Shown in pieces: positions 1-11,026 of a stretch of 64,000 nt of DNA (position 1 is its first letter; every line of letters begins with the position of its first letter). The DNA lies in the NCBI GenBank assembly GCA_003313425.1, contig NHZP01000010.1:1529696-1593695 (forward strand), in the 5' to 3' direction. The notes under the pieces were generated by a model. That model did no database searches. It was not told where the DNA came from and was given only the letters and a program-made list of their open reading frames with translations. Both the position numbers and the translations under genes were made by a program. Source of the stretch: Pseudopyrenochaeta lycopersici (Eukaryota; Ascomycota; Dothideomycetes; Pleosporales; Pseudopyrenochaetaceae).

Positions 1-1846
1 ACCATCCTCAAATGCGATCCCTGTTGGCCAAATAGGGATGTTAAGCTCTACTACCGTTCCGCAGGGTACCTTTTCTTCCTTATCATAGGGAAGCCATAGT
101 TCCGTTGGCACTTGTCGATCCCGTTGTTTATTTGAAAGCATAGGATCTTGACTAAGACGACGTTTAGACGCACGCAAACGACCAGTAGGGCCATTGTGCT
201 TGTACAAATTGAGGTCGTCGACCTGATCGAAGGAGGTACCATGCGGCTGCTTATCCAGGGGAACGTTTAGGCTTAACAAAGGCTTTCCATCCTTGTCAAG
301 CTTGCGTATAATAACATAAACATCCATGTCATCATTATCCTCTGTAGACATAAATAACTTTACCTTAGACGGTCCAAGGATCTCTGTGTACTTATCAAAC
401 GTGTAGGTAAAATGTACACCGTCGTCTTCCAGTTGAGTAGCAGTGTAAGACGCTGTTGCATGCTTTTGAGACAATTGATAGGAGAGACTTCCTTTGCCAG
501 AATCAAGATACATAGTATGGTACTCAGTACGAGCAGGCGGATAGTCGTCTTCAGGCCGGTGGGTAATAGGAGGACGATCCCCAAAGCGTAGGAGGGAGAC
601 TCGAACCTTCGGAGTGTTCTCCCATCCGTTGTTCTTGCCCAAAAGATAGTGGTCGAGAAATCTCTGGAGATCATCGTTATTGTCTGGCTGATAAAGATCA
701 TGCCATTCCTGAGTTGCATGGATGCGAAGCCTAGAGTCTTAGCTACGCCAGAACAGCAGGTGAAGGTCTTACCACTTGTCCTTCGATGACGCATACTTCC
801 AGCCCCTGAACGAGCCTTCTGTATGAAGACCTGTCGAATAACTCATGAGCGCATAAATCGGAACATCAATCTTTGTGACATCCGGGTTCTTGTCTTCCCA
901 ATATGCGTTCATGTGAGGATACTTGCTGAGCATGCCCGCGATGTCCTCATAGTTACCAGTTCCTAGTAAGAGTGGGTAATTAGGCCATTGACTTGCTAAT
1001 ATTCTATAGAGATGAACATGCCTTGCATCGTGGCCGACAGTAGCCCCCAAAAACTCGAGTCAGGAATGCCACCTCGACAGAGAGTTTGGCGATAAAAGTC
1101 ACCGGCGCCCTCCCAGGGAGCAATGGCCTTCAGATGAGGTGGTTTCTCAGCAGCGATGAACCTGTTGTATAATCAGACACCAATATCTGTCTCCCTAGGC
1201 TAGTGAAATCATATACCATTGCATGATGCCAAGCCAGGAGTTTCCGACAGTGGCAACATTTTCGTTGCTCCATGGCTGCTTGGCAGTCCACTCGATGAGA
1301 TCATAGCCATCTTGTGCTTCCTAGAGCTGTATTCAGCTGCTGTGTATTTCTCGGATGGTCTAAAAAGTGACAGACCTGAGTACCAAATTGATACATATCA
1401 CCCTCAGAATGGAAAGTGCCTCTGGCATCGGCCTGAACCACGGCATATCCACGAGCACACCAATCCGCCGGGTCTGGCGCCTCAAACTTCTCTAATCCAC
1501 TGGTTTGAGTAGCAGGGACGCCAATATAGGCGTAATCTCTGGTATGTATAAGACCAGTACCAGTTTTTCCATATGGACTCCAGGGAACTAGGGCTGGCAG
1601 GCGCTTGTGCTCCTTGGAAGCGGGACGGAATATATCAACACGAAGGATCGTCCCGTCTCGCATCTCTACGGGAACATCCTTATCCCATATAAGGGCCTCG
1701 CGTAAGGGAAGGCGAGAGAACCCTTGTCTCCAGCCCCTGGGCAGAAGGACACGTTTGTTCGGCTCGTACTCGGTCCATATGTTCCCAAAAGTGCGCCTTG
1801 TGGGCAGGAAGGGAACTTCGAATCCCTTGATATTATGGGTAGTCAT
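1..1846 (-). CDS. CocE/NonD-family serine hydrolase, C-terminus cut by window start
   Basis: The model is complement(join(<1..730, 773..962, 1022..1161, 1217..1320, 1376..1846)), 545 codons with no stop, so the C-terminal end lies left of the window. The start is the ATG at 1846, which opens a conserved-looking N-terminus (FEVPF, then DGTILRVDIFRP). The nucleophile elbow GNSWLG puts the candidate catalytic Ser at about residue 185, followed after an intron by FIAAEKPPHLKAIAPWEG, typical of X-Pro dipeptidyl-peptidase (S15)/CocE hydrolases. A later HATQEWHDLYQ segment and a beta-rich C-terminal part fit the family's jelly-roll domain. Frame closes at all four introns (1321-1375, 1162-1216, 963-1021, 731-772); the third has a GC-AG border. 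Fungal relatives are usually annotated as hydrolases of unknown ester or amide substrate. It is transcribed away from the regulator at 2999. Family call is firm, substrate unknown. Confidence 0.88.
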
Positions 1847-2998
1847 TTTGAGATTGAATTGTTAGGAATGATATATGAAGATGAAAGGATTTGCAAACGA
1901 TGCAAACGTTGGCTCAGTATATTACTACAATAATCGGCGACAAGCCAAGGTTTTTAAACTATCGCCCTCGGTGTTGACCTAGAGCCCGATGTGTCCAAAC
2001 GTGCCTTCTGTCCGAAATGATAGTAACTAACCTCAGTCTTGATACTAATGCACTAGTGGGTCAATCGACGCGAGCTGGCCTATGCAAACATGATGCACTA
2101 CGCCCAATAAGGAAATCATGTTCGCCAAGCTAATGCCACCCTCATGAATTTCATATCTTGGCAGTTTTCACTTTCGCTGGTTCACGAGAAATCCTAGTAT
2201 CCGGGTTTTATATCAATCTAACTAGTCAAACGGACGAGCTGCGGTGGCTTTAGAGCTAATTCGAGGTTGCTGCAAGTGTTCAAGCCCTAGCACACAACAG
2301 AAGACTGCTAATGCCTGATACGAGATGGGTTGATGAGGAGCGAATGTATGCTCAGGCTGAAGTCTAACGTGTTCCACCAGAAGCGACCAGCGTCGTAAAA
2401 TTATTGCAGGGGCAGTATCTTAACTATCTAAGATTGCTGGGATAAGCGTAAGTTGGATGCGCATATCTAGAAGAAAGTACACTTAACCCGAGTTTATATA
2501 ATGCCCACAAAGGCTTAAACGCGCGCTCTACGCAAGTATAGTATGTATTAACCGCTTAACAATAGTGCCTGTACGTGACTAAAACGCGAAAGAGCTACGT
2601 AGCAATGTATTTATTATTTACTTCGTACGTTGTAGTTTGGTAGAACGGATTCACTGCGCTAATTGTAGTGGGGCTATCAGCTCGCTTGTATTATTTACTC
2701 GCTTGTAGAATGCGTTACCCCGCAATGCGGTTCCACATTTCTCCACTTCTCATCTTAGCTTCGTAGAATAACTTTCTAAGCAGCCGGGGTACCGTGAATT
2801 CCGGGGCTGTTATTATCCACTCATCTGTGTCAAATGCCAACAGCGTGCCCGAGACTTAAGCGGAAGTTCACGGAACGACGCCACGGGTTCCATACGGTCC
2901 GGGTAACTGGCGAGGAGTATAACACCGGTGACATCCGCCCACTCGAGCATTTAGATGACAGCTTATCCTTCCAGAACTGCAATTTCAAAAACGATACA
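1847..2998. other. Intergenic region between divergent hydrolase and regulator genes
   Basis: About 1.15 kb with no supported gene. It must hold both promoters. A CCG-N5-CGG everted pair is present at 2720-2730, and two CCGGGG copies sit near 2784-2809. An in-frame upstream ATG at 2834 could extend the regulator by 55 residues, but the peptide shows no domain. Confidence 0.6.
2720..2730. promoter_or_regulatory. CCG-N5-CGG everted repeat, candidate Zn2Cys6 site
   Basis: The sequence reads CCG CAATG CGG, 279 bp (start to start) upstream of the zinc-cluster regulator ATG. Zn2Cys6 proteins bind paired CGG triplets; everted CCG-Nx-CGG spacing is known for Leu3-like members. Autoregulation is an inference from position only. 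Confidence 0.3.
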
Positions 2999-5258
2999 AT
3001 GGATCGAACAGCAGACCATACGTGTCCTATCTGTTCCTTAACCTTTACACGCAGTAGCCACCTCCAACGACATTACGATACTCGTAGGATAGGGACTTGA
3101 ATTTTTTTCGCATGTGAGCTTATGGCTAATTTCCCTCAGATATTGCCCATAAAGCGTGGAAATGTGATTTCTGCGCGTCACATTTCAAGCGTAGGTGAGT
3201 CTACACATTTCCGATGTCGTTGTACGCAAATAACTTCTGGGTGTAGCGACGCTCTACGCAAGCACTGGAAAACTTGTTCACTACGAAAGCTACTTGGAGA
3301 GGCCATACCAGCACAGCTACCACCGGGACGGAGAAGACGATCTTGCGATCGCTGCGCTGCCAATAAACAAGGTTGCGATCAAGTTCTCCCATGCGGTAAC
3401 TGCGCCGCAAAATCCTATGCATGCTCGTACGAACGAGCATCTAGTATCAACACTAGTTGGAACAGTACCACAAGCCTCTTGGATGTTGAGACTTGGAATT
3501 TCCAATTGAGTCCGATTGGGTTTGGCAATTTTCCAGCTGAGCTATCTAACAACCGTAATGAACAACGATTTCGTATAGACTATGGCCGGCGTAGTGAAAA
3601 CACGTACGATAGGTCTCAGCCCAGTCATTTACAAATTGGTTTCATTGTCCAGCTCACAAATTGCTCCGGCCTCTATCACGTCTTCAATTACACTACACCG
3701 GATGAACGCGCCCAAAGCTCAATTGAAAGCAATCCGTTCGATTCGATGATCGACTGGCAAAATCCACAGTGGCTCGATGCAGGCATAGAATCCTTCAATG
3801 ATCCGAATAACTCTAGTTTCATTGAAACATCTCGAATGGGTTCCTGGATCTCTCATCCCTTGTTCTCGCAGTCCACAGCACTTTGGAGTACCATACAAGG
3901 AACCCCATTGTTCAGGTCCTCGGCGCCTACTGCACTAGATGCACAATGTACGCAGGATCACTCATATATCGAATTTTTTAATCCGTTCAAGCTAGAGAAA
4001 TATCTTCGGCTATTCTGGAGCCGATGGTCTCTTCATTGCCCTATTATACACAAACCCAGTTTTGATGTTAACAAAACCCCAACCTTCATGATCCTCATCA
4101 TAGTGTTGATAGGCTGTCTCATGTCGAACAATCCGGAAGACGCATCGAATGCGAGAAAATGGCTGGAAATTGCGGAATGGACAGTGTTTCAGCAGCTGAG
4201 CCTTTGGTCTACGTTCAAGCAGTCACCTGGAGAGGATTCTGAAACCCTATTACGCGATAGACTAAGGTTGTTACAAAGCGCGCTTCTCATCTGCACAGTG
4301 CAACACTGGGAAGGTCTCAAGGAGTCCAAAGAAAGAATTCGAGATCAACGGTTCCCAGCTGTCGTTGCTGTAGGTTCCTAGAATCGTGCTGGTTGACACT
4401 TTACTTATAGAATTGATAGGCTGCAAGAAACCTTGGATTCGATCGAGCAAACCACAGTGCCGATCTTGATTTAGATCAGAAGTACATTGACTGGCCTCGA
4501 TATGTGATTAATGAGGAGCTAATTAGGTGAGTGTTATGTTGCCTGATAGTGACCAATGTGCTGAGGTACTAATCTAGGACTTATACTTATATATTCCTCT
4601 TCGATAATCAATATGCGATATTCCACGGTATACCGCCTCGAATTAAGCTCTCAGAGCTGGACATGCCTCTCCCTTATCCTGAGCCTTGTTTCAGGGCTTC
4701 TACCGGGGAAGAGCTTTTATTGATACTGCAAGAACTGGGAGATCAGCCTATCCGGAACAATACGATTCGCAATCTCGTTGAGCTACTCTGTTCCGAACAT
4801 GACCGCCATAACAAGCTTCAAGACATGGCTGGTATGTCAGTTCTTGGTCTCGTAATATTAATCGTCGGTTAGTAAAACTTTTGAGCTGAAGAATAGACGC
4901 TCCACAATAATTCTAACTCTACTCAGCCATCCAAGCCGCAATACTCTGTCAATCAATGTCTCTTTGTATCTCGCCATCTACGATTTCTGCGTTGCGCGGT
5001 AGCCTAAACAGATGGAACACAGCTTGGGAAAGGCGACTCAAGGTATCAACCAATCTGCTAGGATCTGATATATCTATATCTTTAGATGACCACTTGAACG
5101 CAGATGGCTGGCTTCGACACGCTCCTGAATACTACCGGGTCGCAACACTCATGCTCGATAAAATGAGCTCTAACGTTGGAAAACCTAAATCTGGCAGGAC
5201 AGTGGCATGCCCTTCCTCTGTAAGCCAATTGGAGGAGGTATTAGAACTGGTCATATAG
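2999..5258 (+). CDS. C2H2 plus Zn2Cys6 fungal transcription factor
   Basis: join(2999..3083, 3140..3194, 3247..4369, 4420..4526, 4578..4831, 4927..5258) gives 651 aa with the frame closing at every junction. Splicing creates two zinc fingers: C9/C12/H25/H29 and a C2HC variant C37/C40/H53/C57, the second formed across an intron. They are followed by a basic run and a canonical Zn2Cys6 cluster C80-x2-C83-x6-C90-x5-C96-x2-C99-x6-C106. From about residue 290 comes a fungal-specific regulatory domain (FNPFKLEKYLRLFWSRW; later AARNLGFDRANHSADLDLDQ). Proteins with this double DNA-binding head are nuclear regulators. It sits between the CocE hydrolase and the monooxygenase/oxygenase pair and is the obvious candidate pathway regulator, which is inference. 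The C-terminus looks short, so a lost or further 3' exon is possible. Confidence 0.88.
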
Positions 5259-6403
5259 GGATTGCCATCCACGTCACCGAGATGACAGAGCTACAGAGCT
5301 TGGAAACTAACATCGAAATCACTCAAGACACCTGTGCCGCCGATTTTGTGTCCGGAAACGGACTAATGCTAATATTCTTGAATCATGTCAGATTGAAGAG
5401 TCAAAAGTATCTGTTATAATAGGCGCGACATGTCCATATTTCTTAAGCCAAATGTCGAGTTTTTTTCGGTTACCAAGCCCAAAAGCAACGGTATTCTTCT
5501 CCTTACTTGTAGAGTTTTGGAGAACAGTTGACAAAAAAACTACCAGATCAAACGGAGTGAGTCATCCAATCTACTTATTGGTCGACGGCGTTGCAACAAG
5601 GCATAGTTTGATCATGTTTGGAATGCGCTAAACTGCTTTCCGGAACCGGCACAACAGTCAACTGTCCCTTAGGATCAAACTAAATCTGCAAAGTTATTAT
5701 CATTTGTAAACTGGATAACAACACGGTGGACGGATTTCTTTAACACGGTTGGCCCAAAGTCAAATGGTGTCGCTGGCAAGTCCCACCTAGTAGAAGCTTA
5801 TTGGCTCAGGAATTAATTATTGCATGATAGCTGTCGCGAGGCACATAAAAGCACCTCTTCTTCTATAGTATATATATAATCTTATATCTACATATATATA
5901 ATAGACATGGATAATTATAACATACTCTCCTTATATCCGCGTCTCTTTGTTCTTTACATAAATATCACCGTTCGATAGTGACACACGTCTAGTGCAACAA
6001 ATAGTTATAGAACTTCGGAGAATACGATTTTCTACGGTAATATTATGTTAAAGACGTTCAGTATGCTACAGAAGCTGTGCATGTTTAAGCAGAGTCCTAA
6101 CGCAGGCGCAAAACCAACTTTGGAGAGGATCACTTGGAGGGTTCGCAATTGGGCATATACTATGAGCTCAGTCGAGAATAGGGGCGGGAAGGACCTGAGC
6201 ACCAATCGTCGGTAGTTCCCCTTTAGGAAATTTATGATCGTCGACAATTGAATTGATTTTGCTGTGCTTCCGTTGGCCAAACAGATTACACGTGAAGATA
6301 TGGCTTTCTTCGCTAATTGATACATGCACTGTGTTAAATGGATGGTTCGGCCACGATCCAAATCCATTAGGGGGCTTGGGTGGCTATTGGATAATCGCCG
6401 GAT
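5259..6403. other. Intergenic, no supported gene
   Basis: About 1.1 kb. ORFs of about 100 aa exist on both strands at 6032-6564 but show no recognisable domain. A run of TATATATAAT-type sequence lies at 5868-5902. The stretch from about 6200 may be the degraded flank of the hAT element that follows. Confidence 0.5.
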
Positions 6404-7391
6404 CTAAGCCAAACTGGTCTCGGAGGTTGACGGCACCGCACTATATTTGGTCTCTGAAGAGCGTGCTATCATGTCTATCATGCTGGCATGATACCAAGAG
6501 TATAGACTTAGACATTGCACGGCTTGAATTATATCTTGCTCAAGATGATTACGACGCTTTGTAGCCATAAGTTCCATATGGCTGAAGACTGGTTCAGGCT
6601 TATCGCTCATTGCTGGGATAGATAGCATGTCAAACGCCCATCCGCGCAAGATGAGGATATTCATTCAAGCTAATTGTACCCCATTATTAAATTAGGCAGT
6701 TGTTAATATTAATAATTGCTTAATCGCAGAACTAATCGCACTAATCCTAAAGAATAGCCCTGCAGGCATCTAAGAAGACCTTGCTAGGATATTGCTAATA
6801 ATAAGTAACAACCCTGTGTAGCTCACGTTGCTTCTGTAGTAAGATAGCTTCTAATATAACTTATTATACTAAAGCCTATATTATAACTTAATATTAAACC
6901 TAGGATTTCTTGCCTAATAAAAGGCTACGTATAACTTAAATAAAGTACTGTTACTATAAGGTATGTAGGAGAGTTCTTGCGTAATATTCTCTTATCTTGT
7001 TAAGCCTAAGTTTAATCTAAGTCTTAGAATGCTATTAGATATTAGGAGTTATGGCTGGCGCGTCCTTATAGCTGTCGTATGCTTTAGCAAGGTGCTTAAC
7101 GATACACTTAAGGTCTAGCATGGTATTGAAGAGTCCACCAGTCTTGCCATCTCCCGGACGGCCTTGAAGGTCCATGCTAGCCTCCCAGCATGGTTCGAGG
7201 AGCTTCACATACTGGGTAAGGATAGTATAGTCTTCCTTGGCCAGTATATTCTGCGTGATTCCATTACGAGCCGCATGGAAACTGTTGCCATGTTTCTTGG
7301 TCTTCTTCTTTGGTGCGGCTTCCAGCTCAGTTTAGGTACGCGGTATAGAGTGGCCAGGCAGTCTATCCCCACTCGACTCCACAATAGTTAA
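6404..7391 (-). pseudogene. Decayed hAT-family transposase
   Basis: Read on the minus strand, 7080-7330 gives KKTKKHGNSFHAARNGI and KLLEPCWEASMDLQGRPG, then LFNTMLDLKCIVKHLAKA, the middle part of fungal hAT transposases. At 6470-6640 comes WAFDMLSIPAMSDKPEPVFS followed by an ECL-like SLYSW segment, the hAT C-terminal dimerisation domain (usual form SIPAMSxEPERVFS). Between them (6665-7060) the DNA is AT-rich with stops in all frames, fitting RIP-type decay. The N-terminal BED finger was not found. No terminal inverted repeats or 8-bp target duplication were recognised. It lies within the gene island, between regulator and monooxygenase. Confidence 0.82.
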
Positions 7392-8167
7392 ACTTCAATT
7401 ACTTGAACTAATTTGGCTCGCTAATAGATCTAAGTTGAAAGTTAGAATAGTAGTAAGAGTTAACACTACTAATAACGTCGAAGCTTCATCTGAGACAATT
7501 GTTGAGTCTCTACTAATGTCTATTGGTAACAATAGTTCTAGCAATAGCCCTGTAATAGTGCAGAGCCCCACTATGCCAAAATGGCCAAAGGTACATTAAT
7601 ACTAGCTCAACTGCTAGTATCAGGCTCTGCATCTAATATATAGGTGAGCTGCAACGTTACCATCTTAGTATCCGTTACAAGCCCTAATAATAGATGCTTA
7701 GCAGGATATCTAGCACGCGCTGCTTTAATATTTAGATACTAGCGGGATTCTTGCGGCTTAAAGTTTATCTTACTAAAGTTAAAATAGGCAAAAATTTAGG
7801 TTTAGAAGAAGATATTATAAAGCTTTAGATATAAATAACTGAAATAGTAAGTTTAGAGTTTTGTCTTTATGAGGGGGTGGCTAACTAAGAAAATAGGAGG
7901 TAATAGCGTAAGCTACGCTATTGTATATAGATCGATTGCTAAATCTACTATTTATCTGGATTCAGTTATCCAGAGCCATATTAGGATAGATCCTCCAAAG
8001 CTGCGTTATCTGTTTAATACGCTGGACATATGTTTAAGTATGTATCAAATCAGGGCAAAAGTATACAAAATCCTCCCTAATCCATTTGAGGGTTAAACCA
8101 TATTTAAAGACTTTGCTATATAGCTAATGTATCCGATAATTCAACAAATTTCTATAGATAATTTGGG
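7392..8167. other. AT-rich decayed DNA, no supported gene
   Basis: About 780 bp of AT-rich sequence, probably the 5' part of the hAT element or another old repeat. The short ORF at 7869-8096 resembles nothing recognisable. Confidence 0.5.
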
Positions 8168-10200
8168 TTATCCATTCTTGTGAACACCCCGAACAGGTTC
8201 CGTGAGATAGTAAGCTAAATCCCCACCTGTCATCTCCGGCTCAGTCCTTCCATTCCCAAGAAATTCAAATCGGTTAGCGCTCAGGTATTCGATCTCATAA
8301 TCTTCCCATCGCGGTTCTTCTAGCAGCTCTCTAAAATGCACTGAAGAACCCGGCCATGGCCCCCAAACTTCTCCATCTGATTTGCCGTTCTTATACCTGC
8401 GTAGAGCATCAGTGCATATTCTCTGTCATTTGTACGATTGAAAAAGGCATCGCTAAGGTTTGCGATCGACGAATATAACGAGCATAGAGTGGTGCTTACC
8501 ATGATCGACAACTCGAGGTCCAAACCATGTCGTTCATTACGGCATCCTTGTATTGCTGGAACTCGTCGACAGCTGCGGGAATTGGATGAAGGGACTTGAT
8601 ATTCTGCCTTTGAATCTTGCGAACTGCTTCAAAGGCATATTTTAGTGTTGCCTCCAGGGAAGGTATGACGGAGCCGTTCGCTATTGGAAAGTTGGGTCCT
8701 CCGGCAACTGCGTTACGAAGAATTAGTGGGTAAAGAGCATAATAGGAGCGTATAAGTCCATACTAAAGTAGTTTGGAAATCCTGAGACTGCAATAGATAA
8801 GTAAGACCGAGGTATATTGGCCCAGACATGTCTCAGATCTTTACCATGCTTGCCCCGGAGGTTGAAGGATGGACGGTAGCTCGTGTCAAAACCTGTAGCA
8901 CAAATGATGATATCGGCCTTTATTTTGCCGCCACTCTTGGTTATAACACTGTCAGAAGTGATCTTATCAATACTATCTCCGATAACAGTGACGTTGTCCT
9001 CAACCAAGGCTTCTAGGTAACCAACGCCTGGAGTGAGTCTAGAAGAGGTCAATACAGCACATATCATTGTTCAGTCTTTACTCACCTCCGGCAGCCGACT
9101 CCGAACTTAGGAATCAATAATTCTGATAAGCCTTCTTTCTTGGAGAGAACAGCATGCATATCATGCGAACAATTCTTGAACAATTCCGTCTGTAAATCAG
9201 AATCCTTGTAATGCAATGCATAACCCTTGAGCATTGAAGTTTCGATCGCCTTTCGAACGTGGAGAAGTTTCTCCGGGTTATCGGCATATTGCTTCTTTTG
9301 TTCCTCTGTGTAACGCATCTCTGGATTTTCAGGGATGTGTTCAGACGCAAACTTGGGAGTAATCCAAGTTGGTGATCTGTTAATAGAGAAGAGATGTTTG
9401 ACATCTGCAAGACCTCTCAGTTACGCAACTTCAATACCTATGTTTATTCTTACCTTTCTGTATTCTTGGGACGATTTGTATGGCAGATGATCCCGATCCT
9501 ATCACCACCACTGTTTTGTCTTTGAAGCTAACGGAGTTGTCCCAAATAGCGGAATGAAGCAAGGTTCCTTGGAAACTATTCAACCCGTTTACCTCGGGCC
9601 ATTTCCATTTACTGTTCGAGAGTAAGCTTATATAGGAAAGGGAAGCTGGTTTAATCACGAACTTCAAAAATCCTCCAGCGTTGATCAGAACCTCAGCTTC
9701 ATCCACAATCATCTGTTTTGTGACAAGGTCTTCAACATTCAAGACCCACTTTCCTTTTACATCGCTCCAGACAGCCTCGTGCACCTGATGTCTTAACTTG
9801 AGGTAATCAAAGACACCATATGCCTGAGCTCGGCCTTTGTAGAAATTGAAAATCTCCTCAGCCTCGACGTACATGCGTGACCAGTTCGGATTGCCCTCCC
9901 ATGAATACGTGTAATTGTGGGCAGGGATATCACAAGAGCAGCTATGACGGAATATTAGTCTCAACACAAACTTTGTGGCTTTTTACAGTACCCAGGGTAT
10001 CTGTTCTCCAACCAGGTCCCTCCCACATCGTTGTTCTTCTCATACAACGTCAGTGAGACCGGTTGGCTTCCTAGGACCTCTTTGAAGAGTTTGACAGCTG
10101 CGATACCCGAGATCCCAGCACCGACTACAACAACTCGTACAGGTCGAGGCTGTCCGATCCAGTGTTTCGAGTAATGATAAGGCTCAGAAGTAGACACCAT
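8168..10200 (-). CDS. Baeyer-Villiger / flavin-containing monooxygenase
   Basis: complement(join(8168..8396, 8500..8707, 8764..9038, 9086..9404, 9454..9611, 9663..9941, 9992..10200)) encodes 558 aa; frame closes at all six introns. Visible signatures are the FAD-binding GAGISG at residues 27-32 with GGTW at 60-63, the Baeyer-Villiger fingerprint FxGxxxHxxxW at 176-186, the NADPH-binding GSGSSA at 201-206, and ATGFD at 369-373. Such enzymes use NADPH and O2 to insert oxygen next to a ketone, giving an ester or lactone; soluble, cytosolic. Length is normal for fungal stcW-like members. It is divergent from the oxygenase at 11027 across an 826-bp shared promoter. A ketone substrate made by that oxygenase, and hydrolysis of the ester by the nearby hydrolases, is inference. 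No damage is seen. Confidence 0.93.
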
Positions 10201-11026
10201 TGTCAGGGCGCAATTTTGAACAAATTGGTTAGGGTATGCAATATATTATCCAAAGCATGGGAAAAAGTTTATATGAGCGATCCCTCTGTGCTTATGTAGT
10301 GTTGCCTGTGTAGTAGCCATGCCTGCTTGAGCTAACCCACATCAGATGCAAGATCGAGCTATTCGGGCGTTCACCTTTCCAACAATTGATTAAGTATGCA
10401 CATGACAACAACTGAGACTTAGTGGCCTCATACCGCATGTTCTTTCCGGGCTCTGCGGGCCAGGGCCTTCGAACACCACAAGATTAGAACACCTAATGCT
10501 AACATTAACGCTGCGCGCCACTAGCTGCAGGTCGATTAGTAAAGTGTGCGGATCTGACGTCAACTGCACCACACTTCGCATTGTGAAATTTTTAATCGGC
10601 TCTGCGGGGGACGCAAGTTTTGTCAATATGGTGGGGATTTTCCGAAGGGGATTTCCGATGTCAATCTCCACACAACATCAATCTATTAGACATGATTTGT
10701 CAGCTGATGGACCAATCGCATGCCCAGCATTGACAACCGGCCTAATGCAGGTCTTGTAACTCATGTTGCATCCAAAGACAGGTCGATAATGCTTTGAGCG
10801 TGGTATTCTCCGGAAAACGGGTGTCTTAGTGCGGGGTATAATTGGGATGCTCTGACGGCAGTAAAACCACTTATCGAAATGCGGAGAAATAAAATATAAA
10901 TATCTACCACCGGCATTGACACGAAAGAGATATTAGTATGAGACACAACTTCAATCCAAGTCCTTTCTAAAACAAACTTAAGCTTTTTGCCTATTTTTTT
11001 TTCCTGAAAACCTCTTATAGTCGACT
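10201..11026. promoter_or_regulatory. Shared divergent promoter, monooxygenase/oxygenase
   Basis: This 826-bp region separates two divergently transcribed enzyme genes. A TATA-like AATATAAATAT-type stretch lies at about 10891-10903, some 130 bp before the oxygenase ATG. Minus-strand TATA-like sequence lies at about 10235-10250 before the monooxygenase. The motif GGCTCTGCGGG occurs twice in the same orientation (about 10449 and 10598), giving CGG pairs with 5-6 bp spacing, a plausible Zn2Cys6 target. A CCAAT box is near 10711. The small ORFs here are not genes. Confidence 0.5.

Noticed and set aside
360..1050. Frameshifted hydrolase pseudogene at the left end
   Set aside because: The apparent frame changes are all explained by four short introns; the joined frame is open.
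2834..2998. Upstream in-frame start for the regulator
   Set aside because: Adds 55 residues without any domain; the ATG at 2999 sits directly before the first zinc finger. Not excluded.
7164..7391. Plus-strand 75-aa ORF
   Set aside because: Antisense to clear hAT transposase sequence on the minus strand.
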